A stretch of 6,973 nt of DNA from Syntrophaceae bacterium UBA7544 (GCA_002479215.1 DLME01000196.1:1-6973); one strand, 5' to 3'; positions 1 to 6,517 are shown, counted from the stretch's first letter. Made by a program: numbers and translations. Notes: a model not told the origin generated them from the sequence alone.

Positions 1-657
1 CGGGGAACCGCGCGCGCGACCGGAATGGATTTACACAAACTGCTGGTGCTGGGTGAACACCTGGAAAATATTGCTCCGAAATATAATCACCATCTGGCGA
101 ATCATAAGCTCTCCATTATTGATAACGGAGTTCTTGCTCATCAAATTCCGGGCGGAATGATTTCCAATTTAACCGGGCAACTAAAAGAAATGAACGCCCT
201 CGACCGATTGGGAGAAATTTACATAGAAGTAGTTCAAACGCGCAAAGACATGGGCTATCCGCCTCTGGTTACTCCAGTATCGCAAATCATCGGAGCACAA
301 GCTGTATTAAATGTACTTTTTGGCCGTTATGTTCGGGTATCTAACCAGCTTAAAGATCTGGTTTTGGGACTATACGGAAAAACTCCGGTGCCCATTGATC
401 CGGAATTGACCAAAAAGATACTGAAGAATTACAAGCATGGACAGGAGCCTGTTTCCGGAAGGCCCGCTGATTATCTGGAACCGGAAATGGAAGCGGCAAA
501 AAAACGCATTGGCGGTCTTGCCCGGAACGATGAAGACGTGCTTGCATATATCTTATACCCCGCAACTATGGAAAAATTCCTGCAGACGAAATATGGAATC
601 AATTCGCCGGCAAGTGCGGGAGTTGAAAAATTCCCGGGAAAAAAAGTTGCTGCATGA
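1..657 (+). CDS. Pyruvate carboxylase subunit B / oxaloacetate decarboxylase alpha-type carboxyltransferase, C-terminal part (5' truncated)
   Basis: This is the C-terminal part of a biotin-dependent carboxyltransferase subunit that moves CO2 between carboxybiotin and pyruvate/oxaloacetate (or a related acceptor) in the cytoplasm. The frame is open from base 1, and the residues before the first Met (GTARATG, then MDLHKLL) align with the family's conserved G-T-x-x-T-G-L-D-L stretch. The ATG at 25 is therefore internal and the true start lies left of the window. The family hallmark HQIPGGMISNL is encoded from about 139, followed by the VTPVSQIIGAQAVLNV and GLYGKTP blocks of the PYC_OADA domain. 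The protein stops at 657, just after the conserved YPATMEKFL segment, with no biotinyl domain and no AMKM motif, so the biotin carrier must be a separate protein. The exact member (PycB, OadA or transcarboxylase 5S-like) cannot be settled without the N-terminal catalytic domain. A 98-bp gap separates it from the next gene, so it probably belongs to a different functional unit. Confidence 0.88.
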   Translation, partial: RGTARATGMDLHKLLVLGEHLENIAPKYNHHLANHKLSIIDNGVLAHQIPGGMISNLTGQLKEMNALDRLGEIYIEVVQTRKDMGYPPLVTPVSQIIGAQAVLNVLFGRYVRVSNQLKDLVLGLYGKTPVPIDPELTKKILKNYKHGQEPVSGRPADYLEPEMEAAKKRIGGLARNDEDVLAYILYPATMEKFLQTKYGINSPASAGVEKFPGKKVAA

Positions 658-742
658 AGGGGCAATAATTAAGGTTCTTTTTTTGAAAAGAGACTACCTC
701 CAGGGGATTGTCTTGTAAATTTATATCTAAAAAAGCGAAATG

Positions 743-747
743 AAAGG
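743..747 (+). promoter_or_regulatory. Ribosome binding site for the acyl-CoA dehydrogenase gene
   Basis: AAAGG lies 8 bases before the ATG at 756. It is a modest Shine-Dalgarno sequence, but it supports this start, which also gives the normal N-terminus of the family (MDFSLNENQ). The surrounding AT-rich spacer (658-755) has no convincing paired -35/-10 promoter. Confidence 0.5.
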
Positions 748-755
748 TTTGGTTT

Positions 756-1955
756 ATGGATTTTAGTCTTAATGAGAATCAACTCGCGTATTTAGACACT
801 GTGAGGAAATTGGTAAAAAATGGAATAACGCCTTACATTTTGGAGATGGAAAAAGCTCATAAATTCCCTTGGGTGATTATTAACAAAGCATGGGAAATGG
901 GGATTATTAATTTATGCATCCCGGAAGCTATCAAGGGCTATGAAGTTGACGTTATTTCTTCGGCTTTGATTATCGAAGAGCTTTCTTACGGCGACACAGG
1001 TATCTCCACTTCCGCGATGTGTAATGATTTGGCTAACGTTGTAATCGGCCAGCATGGCACTGATGAGCAAAAAGAATTATTTCTCAAACCTTTTGTAGAA
1101 AAGCCTCTTTTGGCTTCTTTTTGTTTAACGGAACCTAACGCGGGTTCGGATAATTCGATGATGACCAGCTTTATTGTCAAGAAGGATGACGGCTCTTATG
1201 TTTTAAACGGGTCCAAGTGTTTTATAACCAACGCTTCTTATGCTTCTCAATATACTGTTATTTGCAAAGTAGGAAAATCGACGAGCAATTTTATGGCTTG
1301 TGTTGTTATTCCTGTAGAGCCGGTAACGGCAAGAGAAATTCCCGATATCGGGCAGGCAACCAGGGAAATTAATCTGCCGACAGGCGGAAAGATAATTATC
1401 GGCAAGCCGGAAGATAAATTAGGGCAACGCCTTTCCAACACGGCTAGCGTCACTTTTGAAGATGTAATTATCCAGCCGAAACAGATTATTGGAGATAGGC
1501 GTTTCGGCTTTAAATATATTGTCGATGTTTTGGATTATGCCCGGCCAATGGTGGCCGCAATCGGCTTAGGATTGGCCAAAAGGGCTCTGGCAGTTACTCT
1601 GGAATACACGCGGGAGCGCAAACAATTTGGTCAGAGAATTTGCGATCTTCCCGTGGCCAGAGACATGATAACAACTATGTGGAAGAAGGTGGAACTGGCC
1701 GAACTCGCTCTTTTAAAAGCGGTCTGTAAAATTAAGGAAAAAGCCGATGACGCCGGTATTTATGCTTCTTTAGCCAAAAACGCAGCCGCAGAAGCCGCTA
1801 TCTTTTGTACAACAGAAGGGCTTCATTTACATGGCGGTTATGGTTTTACAAACGAGTACGAAATTTCCAAACTCGCGCGCGACGCTCATATCATTGATAT
1901 TTATGAAGGTGTGCGCGAGGTGCAAAATATGATTATCGGACGGGAGATTGTTTAG
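756..1955 (+). CDS. Acyl-CoA dehydrogenase family flavoprotein
   Basis: A 399-residue FAD enzyme of the acyl-CoA dehydrogenase family, which introduces an alpha-beta double bond into an acyl thioester and passes electrons to an electron-transfer flavoprotein. Domains appear in the usual order: helical N-domain (about 1-120), beta-domain with the signature CLTEPNAGSDNS (about 123-134) and FITNA, then the C-terminal helical domain with YTRERKQFGQ (about 284-293), LHGGYGFTNEYE and IYEG. Glu384 in IYEG is at the position of the catalytic base of medium- and short-chain members. Residues about 188-208 form an extra stretch of roughly 20 residues in the beta-domain, before IIIGKPEDKLGQR, compared with typical members. 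It is the first gene of the fatty-acid-type train and ends 2 bases before the next start, so it is probably co-transcribed. In this context it may act on a carrier-bound or pathway-specific acyl chain. That is inference; it could also simply oxidise an acyl-CoA that supplies the pathway. No enoyl reductase is seen nearby. Confidence 0.93.
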   Translation: MDFSLNENQLAYLDTVRKLVKNGITPYILEMEKAHKFPWVIINKAWEMGIINLCIPEAIKGYEVDVISSALIIEELSYGDTGISTSAMCNDLANVVIGQHGTDEQKELFLKPFVEKPLLASFCLTEPNAGSDNSMMTSFIVKKDDGSYVLNGSKCFITNASYASQYTVICKVGKSTSNFMACVVIPVEPVTAREIPDIGQATREINLPTGGKIIIGKPEDKLGQRLSNTASVTFEDVIIQPKQIIGDRRFGFKYIVDVLDYARPMVAAIGLGLAKRALAVTLEYTRERKQFGQRICDLPVARDMITTMWKKVELAELALLKAVCKIKEKADDAGIYASLAKNAAAEAAIFCTTEGLHLHGGYGFTNEYEISKLARDAHIIDIYEGVREVQNMIIGREIV

Positions 1956-1957
1956 AA

Positions 1958-2950
1958 ATGCTTTATCTTCACTCCATGGGACATTTCAATCCGGAAAATA
2001 TAATTACGAACAAATTTTTAGAAGATTTGGATATCGGCACAAATAACGAATGGATTTTGGAGCGTGTGGGTATCCAAAATCGTCGGACGGTATTACCTTT
2101 GGACTATATTAAAAGAACTAAAAACAGTGATCCACGCGCAGCTTTTGAAGCCAGGCTTTATAAAAATGCACAAATGGGAGCGGCAGCCGCGAGACTCGCG
2201 CTTAAAAGAGCTTCACTAAAGCCTGAAGATATCGGAATGGTTATTGCCGGTTCTTCATCGCCGGATAACATCTCGCCGGCTGAAGCTTCGGCGATTGCTA
2301 CAGAACTGGGCATTGAAGTACCCTGTCTCGATATGAATTCAGCCTGCTCTACTTTTGGGATGCAAATCAATTTTCTATCCCGAATGAGACCGGATAGTCT
2401 TCCTCCTTATATATTGCTGGTGGACTCGGAAACGCTGACGAAATCTGTCGATTATACTGACCGTAGTGTAGCGGTTCTTTTCGGGGATGGTAGTGCCGCC
2501 GCGATAGTTTCGACGAAAATTCCTTCGCGTGCCGCTTTTATGAATTGTATTTTTGATTCCCGTCCTTCCGCGTGGGAAAAAGTAGGAATCACCTGGAATT
2601 GGAATTTTCATCAGGAGGGCAATGCCGTGCAGGGTTTTGCCATTCGGCAGACGACGGAATCCGTAAAAATTTTGCAGGAGACGTATGCGGCAGAGGCTAA
2701 ACGCTTTATCTTTATAGGGCATCAAGCTAATTTGTTGATGCTTAAAGGTGTTAGTGAGAGAAGAGGAATAAATCCTGAGCACCATTGGTATAATGTTGAT
2801 CAGTTCGGCAATACCGGCTGTTGCAGTGCACCCGCTGTCTTAAGTATGCACTGGGATGAGATTAAAACAGGCGATCGTATCGCTATGGCTATTGTCGGAG
2901 CAGGACTTTCCTGGACTCACATGATACTGAAAGTGGAGAATAAACAATGA
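1958..2950 (+). CDS. 3-oxoacyl-ACP synthase III (FabH-like ketosynthase)
   Basis: A 330-residue thiolase-fold condensing enzyme of the KAS III type. It would start chain synthesis by joining an acyl-CoA primer to malonyl-ACP. The full catalytic triad is visible: Cys130 in MNSACSTFG, His255 in IGHQANLLM and Asn285 in FGNTGCCSAP. The conserved N-terminal block WILERVGIQNRR (residues 32-43) and the LFGDGSAA glycine loop (174-181) are also present. The region after NRR (about 44-72, including YIKRTKNSDPRA) is longer than in housekeeping FabH, which suggests a pathway-specific subfamily with its own primer preference. The start at 1958 follows the upstream stop by 2 bases, with GGGAG at 1942-1946 as a rather distant ribosome binding site. 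The stop overlaps the next start as ATGA (2947-2950), implying translational coupling to the SDR. The primer is unknown. The name FabH is withheld because this is probably not the housekeeping copy. Confidence 0.93.
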   Translation: MLYLHSMGHFNPENIITNKFLEDLDIGTNNEWILERVGIQNRRTVLPLDYIKRTKNSDPRAAFEARLYKNAQMGAAAARLALKRASLKPEDIGMVIAGSSSPDNISPAEASAIATELGIEVPCLDMNSACSTFGMQINFLSRMRPDSLPPYILLVDSETLTKSVDYTDRSVAVLFGDGSAAAIVSTKIPSRAAFMNCIFDSRPSAWEKVGITWNWNFHQEGNAVQGFAIRQTTESVKILQETYAAEAKRFIFIGHQANLLMLKGVSERRGINPEHHWYNVDQFGNTGCCSAPAVLSMHWDEIKTGDRIAMAIVGAGLSWTHMILKVENKQ

Positions 2951-3678
2951 TCGATAAACCGGTGGCAATTGTTACAGGTGGAGGAACGGGTATAGGGGCG
3001 GCTTGCACCCGCGCCCTGGCGTCCGAAGGTTTCCGTGTGGGCATCAACTACATACCCGTTATGGAAGAACCGTCGAAAGCTGTTCTTGCCGAGATCAAGG
3101 AGGGATTCCTAGTAGAAGCTGATCTGACGGATCCGGATCAGATAGACAGGATGGTAAGCCAGATCAAGGAAGTGGCGGGCCGCGTGGATGTCCTTGTCAA
3201 CAGCGCAGGCATTTCGATCAACAATGATATCAACTCGATGAAAATCGAGGAATTTGACCGCCAGCGTGAACTTGTACGGGGCGCCTGGTATCTGACCAAG
3301 AAAATCCTCCGGCAGTTTATGCTCCGGAAGAATACGGGGCGAATTATCAATATCTCCAGCGTTGTTGGGCATACGGGTAATTCAGGACAGATTCCCTACA
3401 CCATGGAGAAGGCGGCACTGGATGCCTTTACGAAGTCGCTGTCGAAGGAGTTATGGGGAAGAAATATCCTGGTCAATTCCGTTGCTCCCGGCTTTATCGA
3501 CACGACCATGACAAAGGAACTTCCCGATCATGCCAAGGAGAGGATCCTGTCAAACATTCCATTGGCCAGGTTGGGCAAGGCCGAGGAAATAGCTGATGTG
3601 GTGGCGTTCTTAGCAACAAGGGCCAATTATATTACGGGAACAGTCATTCATGTTAATGGGGGGCTTTATGGTGGCTGA
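2947..3678 (+). CDS. SDR-family 3-oxoacyl-ACP reductase (FabG-like)
   Basis: A 243-residue classical short-chain dehydrogenase/reductase, expected to reduce 3-oxoacyl-ACP to 3-hydroxyacyl-ACP with NAD(P)H. Seen in the sequence: the cofactor-binding glycine motif TGGGTGIG (10-17), the NSAG motif (85-88), catalytic Ser138 in INISSVVG, the Tyr151-x3-Lys155 pair in IPYTMEKAA, and the C-terminal TGTVIHVNGG typical of FabG. Length is normal for FabG. One departure: by my alignment the helix where FabG carries its conserved Asn (NLxxxF, the fourth member of the N-S-Y-K tetrad) reads LVRGAWYLTK, with no Asn near residue 110. Codon choice also differs from its neighbours: lysine is AAG in 10 of 14 codons here, against 4 of 19 in the FabF-like gene, and ATC is common. 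It overlaps the upstream gene by 4 bases and the downstream gene by 11, so it is embedded in the operon despite its different composition. Confidence 0.92.
   Translation: MIDKPVAIVTGGGTGIGAACTRALASEGFRVGINYIPVMEEPSKAVLAEIKEGFLVEADLTDPDQIDRMVSQIKEVAGRVDVLVNSAGISINNDINSMKIEEFDRQRELVRGAWYLTKKILRQFMLRKNTGRIINISSVVGHTGNSGQIPYTMEKAALDAFTKSLSKELWGRNILVNSVAPGFIDTTMTKELPDHAKERILSNIPLARLGKAEEIADVVAFLATRANYITGTVIHVNGGLYGG
3658..3663 (+). promoter_or_regulatory. G-rich ribosome binding site choosing the start of the dehydratase gene
   Basis: A run of six G lies 4 bases before the ATG at 3668, inside the end of the SDR gene. It favours 3668 over the in-frame ATGs at 3650 and 3656, which lack such a site. 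The residues that the earlier starts would add (MLMGGF) have no counterpart in the family. Confidence 0.45.
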
Positions 3679-4138
3679 CGCCGGCGTCATCAAGGAAGTT
3701 TTAGCGCTTGTGCCGCAACGGGAGCCTTTTCGCTTCATTGATGAAATTATCAGTCTTGATGAGGAAAAAATAATCGGTGCTTATCGCTTTCGTGAAGATG
3801 AATTTTTTTATCGCGGTCATTTTCCGGGCAGGCCTATTACGCCGGGCGTGATTCTAATTGAAACGATGGCGCAAATTGGAGCTACTGCTTTTGGAATTTA
3901 CCTCCTTGCGTGTCAGAAAAAAATGCGGCCTGGGACAATGGATATACCGCTTAGCTTGTTTTCATCGGCCGATGGCGTTGAGTTCAATGGAATTGTAGTA
4001 CCGGGTGAAAGGGTAATCGTGAAGGGCAAAAAAAATTATTTTCGTAAGGGAGTTTTAAAAGTGGATACGACTATGGAAAGAGAAAACGGCGAAATAATTT
4101 GCCTCGGAACGCTGACTGGAGTAGTAGCGAATAAATGA
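3668..4138 (+). CDS. 3-hydroxyacyl-ACP dehydratase (FabZ-like hotdog fold)
   Basis: A 156-residue (from the ATG at 3668) single hotdog-domain dehydratase that would remove water from 3-hydroxyacyl-ACP to give trans-2-enoyl-ACP. The family motif GHFPGRPITPGV is at residues 50-61, with catalytic His51 and Glu65 in LIETMAQ. The acidic residue is Glu at H+14, as in FabZ, rather than the Asp of the isomerising FabA. The N-terminal VPQREPFRFIDEI matches the usual PHRxPFLLVD block, and the C-terminal half keeps a VVPGERV strand equivalent to FabZ's VxPGD. The start is chosen from the G-rich site just upstream; an earlier ATG at 3650 would add only six unmatched residues. The gene overlaps the SDR stop by 11 bases and shares ATGA (4135-4138) with the following ketosynthase. 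Its lysine codons return to the AAA-rich pattern of the locus. Confidence 0.93.
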   Translation: MVADAGVIKEVLALVPQREPFRFIDEIISLDEEKIIGAYRFREDEFFYRGHFPGRPITPGVILIETMAQIGATAFGIYLLACQKKMRPGTMDIPLSLFSSADGVEFNGIVVPGERVIVKGKKNYFRKGVLKVDTTMERENGEIICLGTLTGVVANK

Positions 4139-5415
4139 GGAAACGTGTTGTCATCACGGGAATGGGTGTCGCCGCTCCTAACGCGCATGGATTGGATAAC
4201 TTTGAACAGGCGCTCAAAGAAGGCCGTTCCGGTATTCGCTTTATTCCTCGATTGAAAGAATTGAATTTTGGCTGTCAGATCGCGGGCGTGCCGGAAAATT
4301 TTGACGCCATTCGTAAAAATTATTTTGATCGTGAAAAGCTTTTATCCTTCAATGATAATATTGGCTTCGCTTCGGTCTCGGCGGTGGATGCCTGGAAAGA
4401 TGCGGGCTTTAATCTTCCGGATAGCGATGACGATACGATAGATTGGGACACAGGAGTTATTGCCGGCTCAGGAATCGGTGGCATGGATACGATTGCCAAT
4501 AGTGTCGTTCCTATGATTAACGAGGGAAGGGTTCGACGATTGGGTAGCCGTATTGTCGAACAGGTGATGGGTAGCGGTACCAGCGCCCGCATTTCCGGTT
4601 TGATCGGTGCCGGTAATCAAGTGACCTCGAATTCTTCAGCGTGCAGCACCGGTAATGAGGCTGTAATTGATGCTCTCTGGAGAATAAGGATGGGATTAGC
4701 CAAACGCATGATAGCCGGTGGTTCCGAAGGTGCCACGCCTTTCATCTGGGGAGGCTTTGATGCCATGCGCGTACTTTGTCGTAAATTTAATGATAATCCG
4801 AAAGCTGGCTCCCGCCCGATGAGTGCTACTGCTTGCGGATTCGTTCCCGGTTCCGGCGGTGCGATGCTGGTTTTGGAAGAATTGGAAGCGGCTATGGCCA
4901 GAGGAGCCAGAATTTACGCGGAAATAATCGGCGGCTATGTTAACTGCGGCGGTCAGCGGATGGGGGGTTCCATGACTGCACCTAATCCTGAAGGGGTGAA
5001 GAGATGTATTCGCGGTGCGGTGGCCGATGCAGGAATTGATCCGGCCGAAGTTGATGCCATAAACGGCCATTTGACGGCGACTTATGCCGATCCTTATGAA
5101 GTTAAAAGCTGGGCGGCGGCGTTAGAGCGAACTCCCGATAGTTTTCCGTATATTAATGCCACAAAATCATTGATTGGCCATTGTTTGGGCGCCGCAGGCG
5201 CTATAGAATGCGTGGCTTCTGTTTTGCAAATATACAAAGGCTTTCTGCATCCTTCTATTAATTGTGAGGATGTGCACCCGGAAATTGTCGAATATGCTTC
5301 GAAGATTCCGCAAAAATGTTTAGAGTTTCCGCGACTGCGAATTGTTGCCAAAGCCGGGTTTGGTTTTGGCGATGTCAATAGCTGTATTATATTTAAAAAG
5401 TGGGATAAAAATTAA
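4135..5415 (+). CDS. 3-oxoacyl-ACP synthase II (FabF-like elongating ketosynthase)
   Basis: A 426-residue elongating condensing enzyme that would extend an ACP-bound chain by two carbons from malonyl-ACP. It opens with the typical RVVITGMGVAAPN. Catalytic Cys170 sits in NSSACSTGNEA, His312 in NGHLTAT, Lys344 and His349 in ATKSLIGHCLGAAGA. The spacings between these residues closely match FabF, so the Cys-His-His triad is complete and this is not a decarboxylase-type or chain-length-factor partner. The first His motif is unusual: HLTAT replaces the near-universal HGTxT. The phenylalanine-containing gate near the C-terminus (AGFGFGDVNS) is retained. The start overlaps the dehydratase stop (ATGA). 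After the stop there is a 24-base gap with a clear ribosome binding site for the carrier protein. With the FabH-like gene it gives the locus both an initiating and an elongating enzyme. The off-consensus motif suggests a specialised chain rather than ordinary fatty acids, which is inference. Confidence 0.94.
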   Translation: MRKRVVITGMGVAAPNAHGLDNFEQALKEGRSGIRFIPRLKELNFGCQIAGVPENFDAIRKNYFDREKLLSFNDNIGFASVSAVDAWKDAGFNLPDSDDDTIDWDTGVIAGSGIGGMDTIANSVVPMINEGRVRRLGSRIVEQVMGSGTSARISGLIGAGNQVTSNSSACSTGNEAVIDALWRIRMGLAKRMIAGGSEGATPFIWGGFDAMRVLCRKFNDNPKAGSRPMSATACGFVPGSGGAMLVLEELEAAMARGARIYAEIIGGYVNCGGQRMGGSMTAPNPEGVKRCIRGAVADAGIDPAEVDAINGHLTATYADPYEVKSWAAALERTPDSFPYINATKSLIGHCLGAAGAIECVASVLQIYKGFLHPSINCEDVHPEIVEYASKIPQKCLEFPRLRIVAKAGFGFGDVNSCIIFKKWDKN

Positions 5416-5424
5416 TTTTTCAAT

Positions 5425-5430
5425 AAGGAG
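5425..5430 (+). promoter_or_regulatory. Strong ribosome binding site for the acyl carrier protein gene
   Basis: AAGGAG lies 9 bases before the ATG at 5440, in the only sizeable gap (24 bases) inside the gene train. It is the best canonical Shine-Dalgarno here, consistent with a need for more carrier protein than enzyme. Confidence 0.65.
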
Positions 5431-5439
5431 AATAGTTTT

Positions 5440-5688
5440 ATGGATGAGAAAAAAATTTTTGAAGAAATGAAAAATATTTTGAAAGCCTATACTAAGGACC
5501 AAGCGCTTTTAGAAAAGGCGACGATGGATACGCACATTTTAAATGATTTGAAAGTAAATTCCGCCCGCCTGGTAGATGTGATCATTAAATGCGAAGATGT
5601 TTACGGTATCAGCGTTGATGACGATGAAGCGGACAAGATTCGCACCATTGGCGATGCGGTGAAAATAATTAAACAAAAACTCGGGTAA
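5440..5688 (+). CDS. Acyl carrier protein
   Basis: An 82-residue acidic, helical carrier protein that holds the growing chain on a 4'-phosphopantetheine arm. The attachment serine is Ser41 in DLKVNSARLVDVI, which aligns with the DLGxDSLxxVEL motif of standard ACPs. The residues around it are changed: NSA instead of DSL. The downstream ECEDVYGI-like segment (residues 51-57, CEDVYGI) and the closing IRTIGDAVKII helix are as expected for an ACP, and the length is normal. The divergent motif suggests a dedicated carrier recognised by the transferase and ketosynthases encoded beside it, rather than the housekeeping AcpP. It is preceded by a strong ribosome binding site and followed after 4 bases by the acyltransferase gene. 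Confidence 0.93.
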   Translation: MDEKKIFEEMKNILKAYTKDQALLEKATMDTHILNDLKVNSARLVDVIIKCEDVYGISVDDDEADKIRTIGDAVKIIKQKLG

Positions 5689-5692
5689 AAAA

Positions 5693-6517
5693 ATGAATAA
5701 AAAGTCCAAAGGTTTTCTTCATTTACAGAATTTTTTAGGGCGACTTGCGATAATATTCATCGCGCCTTTTTATTTTTCTATTGTTAAAATTTTATTTTAT
5801 CGAATACAGAATTTGAAAGAAATTCGTCGCCAGTACGCGAGTGAATTTGCCCGGCACAAGGAATCCTGGATTGTTTGCGCTAATCATTTGACGATGATTG
5901 ACTCTTTTATTTTAGGTTATGCCACTTTCAGCTTAGGCCAGCATATAACCGGTTACAAGAAGCTGCCCTGGAATTTACCCGAAAGAAGTAAATTCCAAAG
6001 CAATATTTTTCTTGCGATATTATGCTATCTGGCCAAATGCATTCCCATTGATCGCGGCGGATCCCGGGAAAAGATAAAGAAGACTTTGGATAAATGTGTT
6101 TACCTTCTGCGTAGCGGTCATAGTGTTATGATTTTTCCTGAAGGCGGGCGTTCCCGGACCGGGAGAATTAATAAAGAAAGTTTTTCTTATGGCGTGGGAC
6201 GTTTCGTCAAAGACGTGGAAGACTGCAAGGTGATGTGTATTTATCTGCGTGGAAATAAGCAGAATAATTATAGTGCTATTCCTGCTTGGGGCGAAAAATT
6301 TTCAGTGCAAATGGAAGTGTTTTCGCCGGAACGAATCGAGGGAAGCGGACTGCGAGTGCAACGAGAATATGCCACGCAAATAATTAACCGTCTTGCACAA
6401 ATGGAGGAGAAGTATTTTGCCGCACATAGGGAACGATATCGTGGATTTGAGAGAGCCGGCAAACACAGGGAAAAGCAGGGATTCACGCTTTCTAAAGAAA
6501 ATCCTCACCGCTGCTGA
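5693..6517 (+). CDS. 1-acyl-sn-glycerol-3-phosphate acyltransferase-like (PlsC family) acyltransferase
   Basis: A 274-residue membrane-associated acyltransferase of the PlsC/LPAAT superfamily, which transfers an acyl chain from ACP or CoA to a hydroxyl acceptor. A hydrophobic segment at about residues 15-38 probably anchors it to the inner face of the membrane. The catalytic NHxxxxD motif is intact (His65, Asp70 in NHLTMIDS). IPIDRGG (118-123) is the family's second block, and FPEGGRSRTG (148-157) is the acceptor-phosphate-binding block. The last 33 or so residues (242-274) form a basic tail beyond the fold, and the DNA encoding them also encodes the start of the next gene in another frame. 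The gene starts 4 bases after the carrier protein stop with only a weak ribosome binding site, suggesting translational coupling. In context it likely moves the finished chain from the local ACP onto a lipid or other acceptor; the acceptor cannot be read from the sequence. Confidence 0.9.
   Translation: MNKKSKGFLHLQNFLGRLAIIFIAPFYFSIVKILFYRIQNLKEIRRQYASEFARHKESWIVCANHLTMIDSFILGYATFSLGQHITGYKKLPWNLPERSKFQSNIFLAILCYLAKCIPIDRGGSREKIKKTLDKCVYLLRSGHSVMIFPEGGRSRTGRINKESFSYGVGRFVKDVEDCKVMCIYLRGNKQNNYSAIPAWGEKFSVQMEVFSPERIEGSGLRVQREYATQIINRLAQMEEKYFAAHRERYRGFERAGKHREKQGFTLSKENPHRC
6403..6409 (+). promoter_or_regulatory. Ribosome binding site for a TTG-initiated gene inside plsC-like CDS
   Basis: GGAGGAG lies 7 bases before the TTG at 6417. 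It is a near-perfect Shine-Dalgarno at good spacing and the main evidence for starting the phosphopantetheinyl transferase at that TTG. An in-frame TAA at 6381-6383 limits the start to 6384 or later, and the only other TTG in that interval (6393) has no such site. Confidence 0.75.

Noticed and set aside
25..27. ATG at 25 as the start of the carboxyltransferase gene
   Set aside because: The frame is open to base 1 and the residues before it match the conserved family sequence, so the gene is truncated by the window edge rather than starting here.
672..702. Possible rho-independent terminator after the carboxyltransferase gene
   Set aside because: AAGGTTCTTTTTTTGAAAAG can form only a weak A/T stem, and no T-run follows a stable G+C stem.
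437..718. 93-codon + strand frame overlapping the end of the carboxyltransferase gene
   Set aside because: It is out of frame within a conserved domain and its translation matches no family I recognise. It is not a displaced biotinyl domain.
683..755. Promoter for the gene train in the 98-bp spacer (TTGAAA at 683, TATATC-like at 722)
   Set aside because: No -35/-10 pair has acceptable spacing. A promoter may exist here but cannot be supported from the bases alone.
2375..2785. 136-codon open frame on the minus strand inside the KAS III gene
   Set aside because: It lies opposite a gene with a complete catalytic triad, has no recognisable domain, and is best explained as a shadow of that gene.
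3650..3652. ATG at 3650 as the start of the dehydratase
   Set aside because: It adds six residues not expected in the family and lacks a ribosome binding site. The G-run before 3668 supports the later start.
4696..5070. 124-codon open frame on the minus strand inside the FabF-like gene
   Set aside because: No known motif, and it is fully antisense to a well-supported enzyme.
6441..6449. GTG 6441 or TTG 6447 as the start of the phosphopantetheinyl transferase
   Set aside because: Either start would remove the GND motif with the metal-binding Asp, and neither has a ribosome binding site as good as GGAGGAG before TTG 6417.
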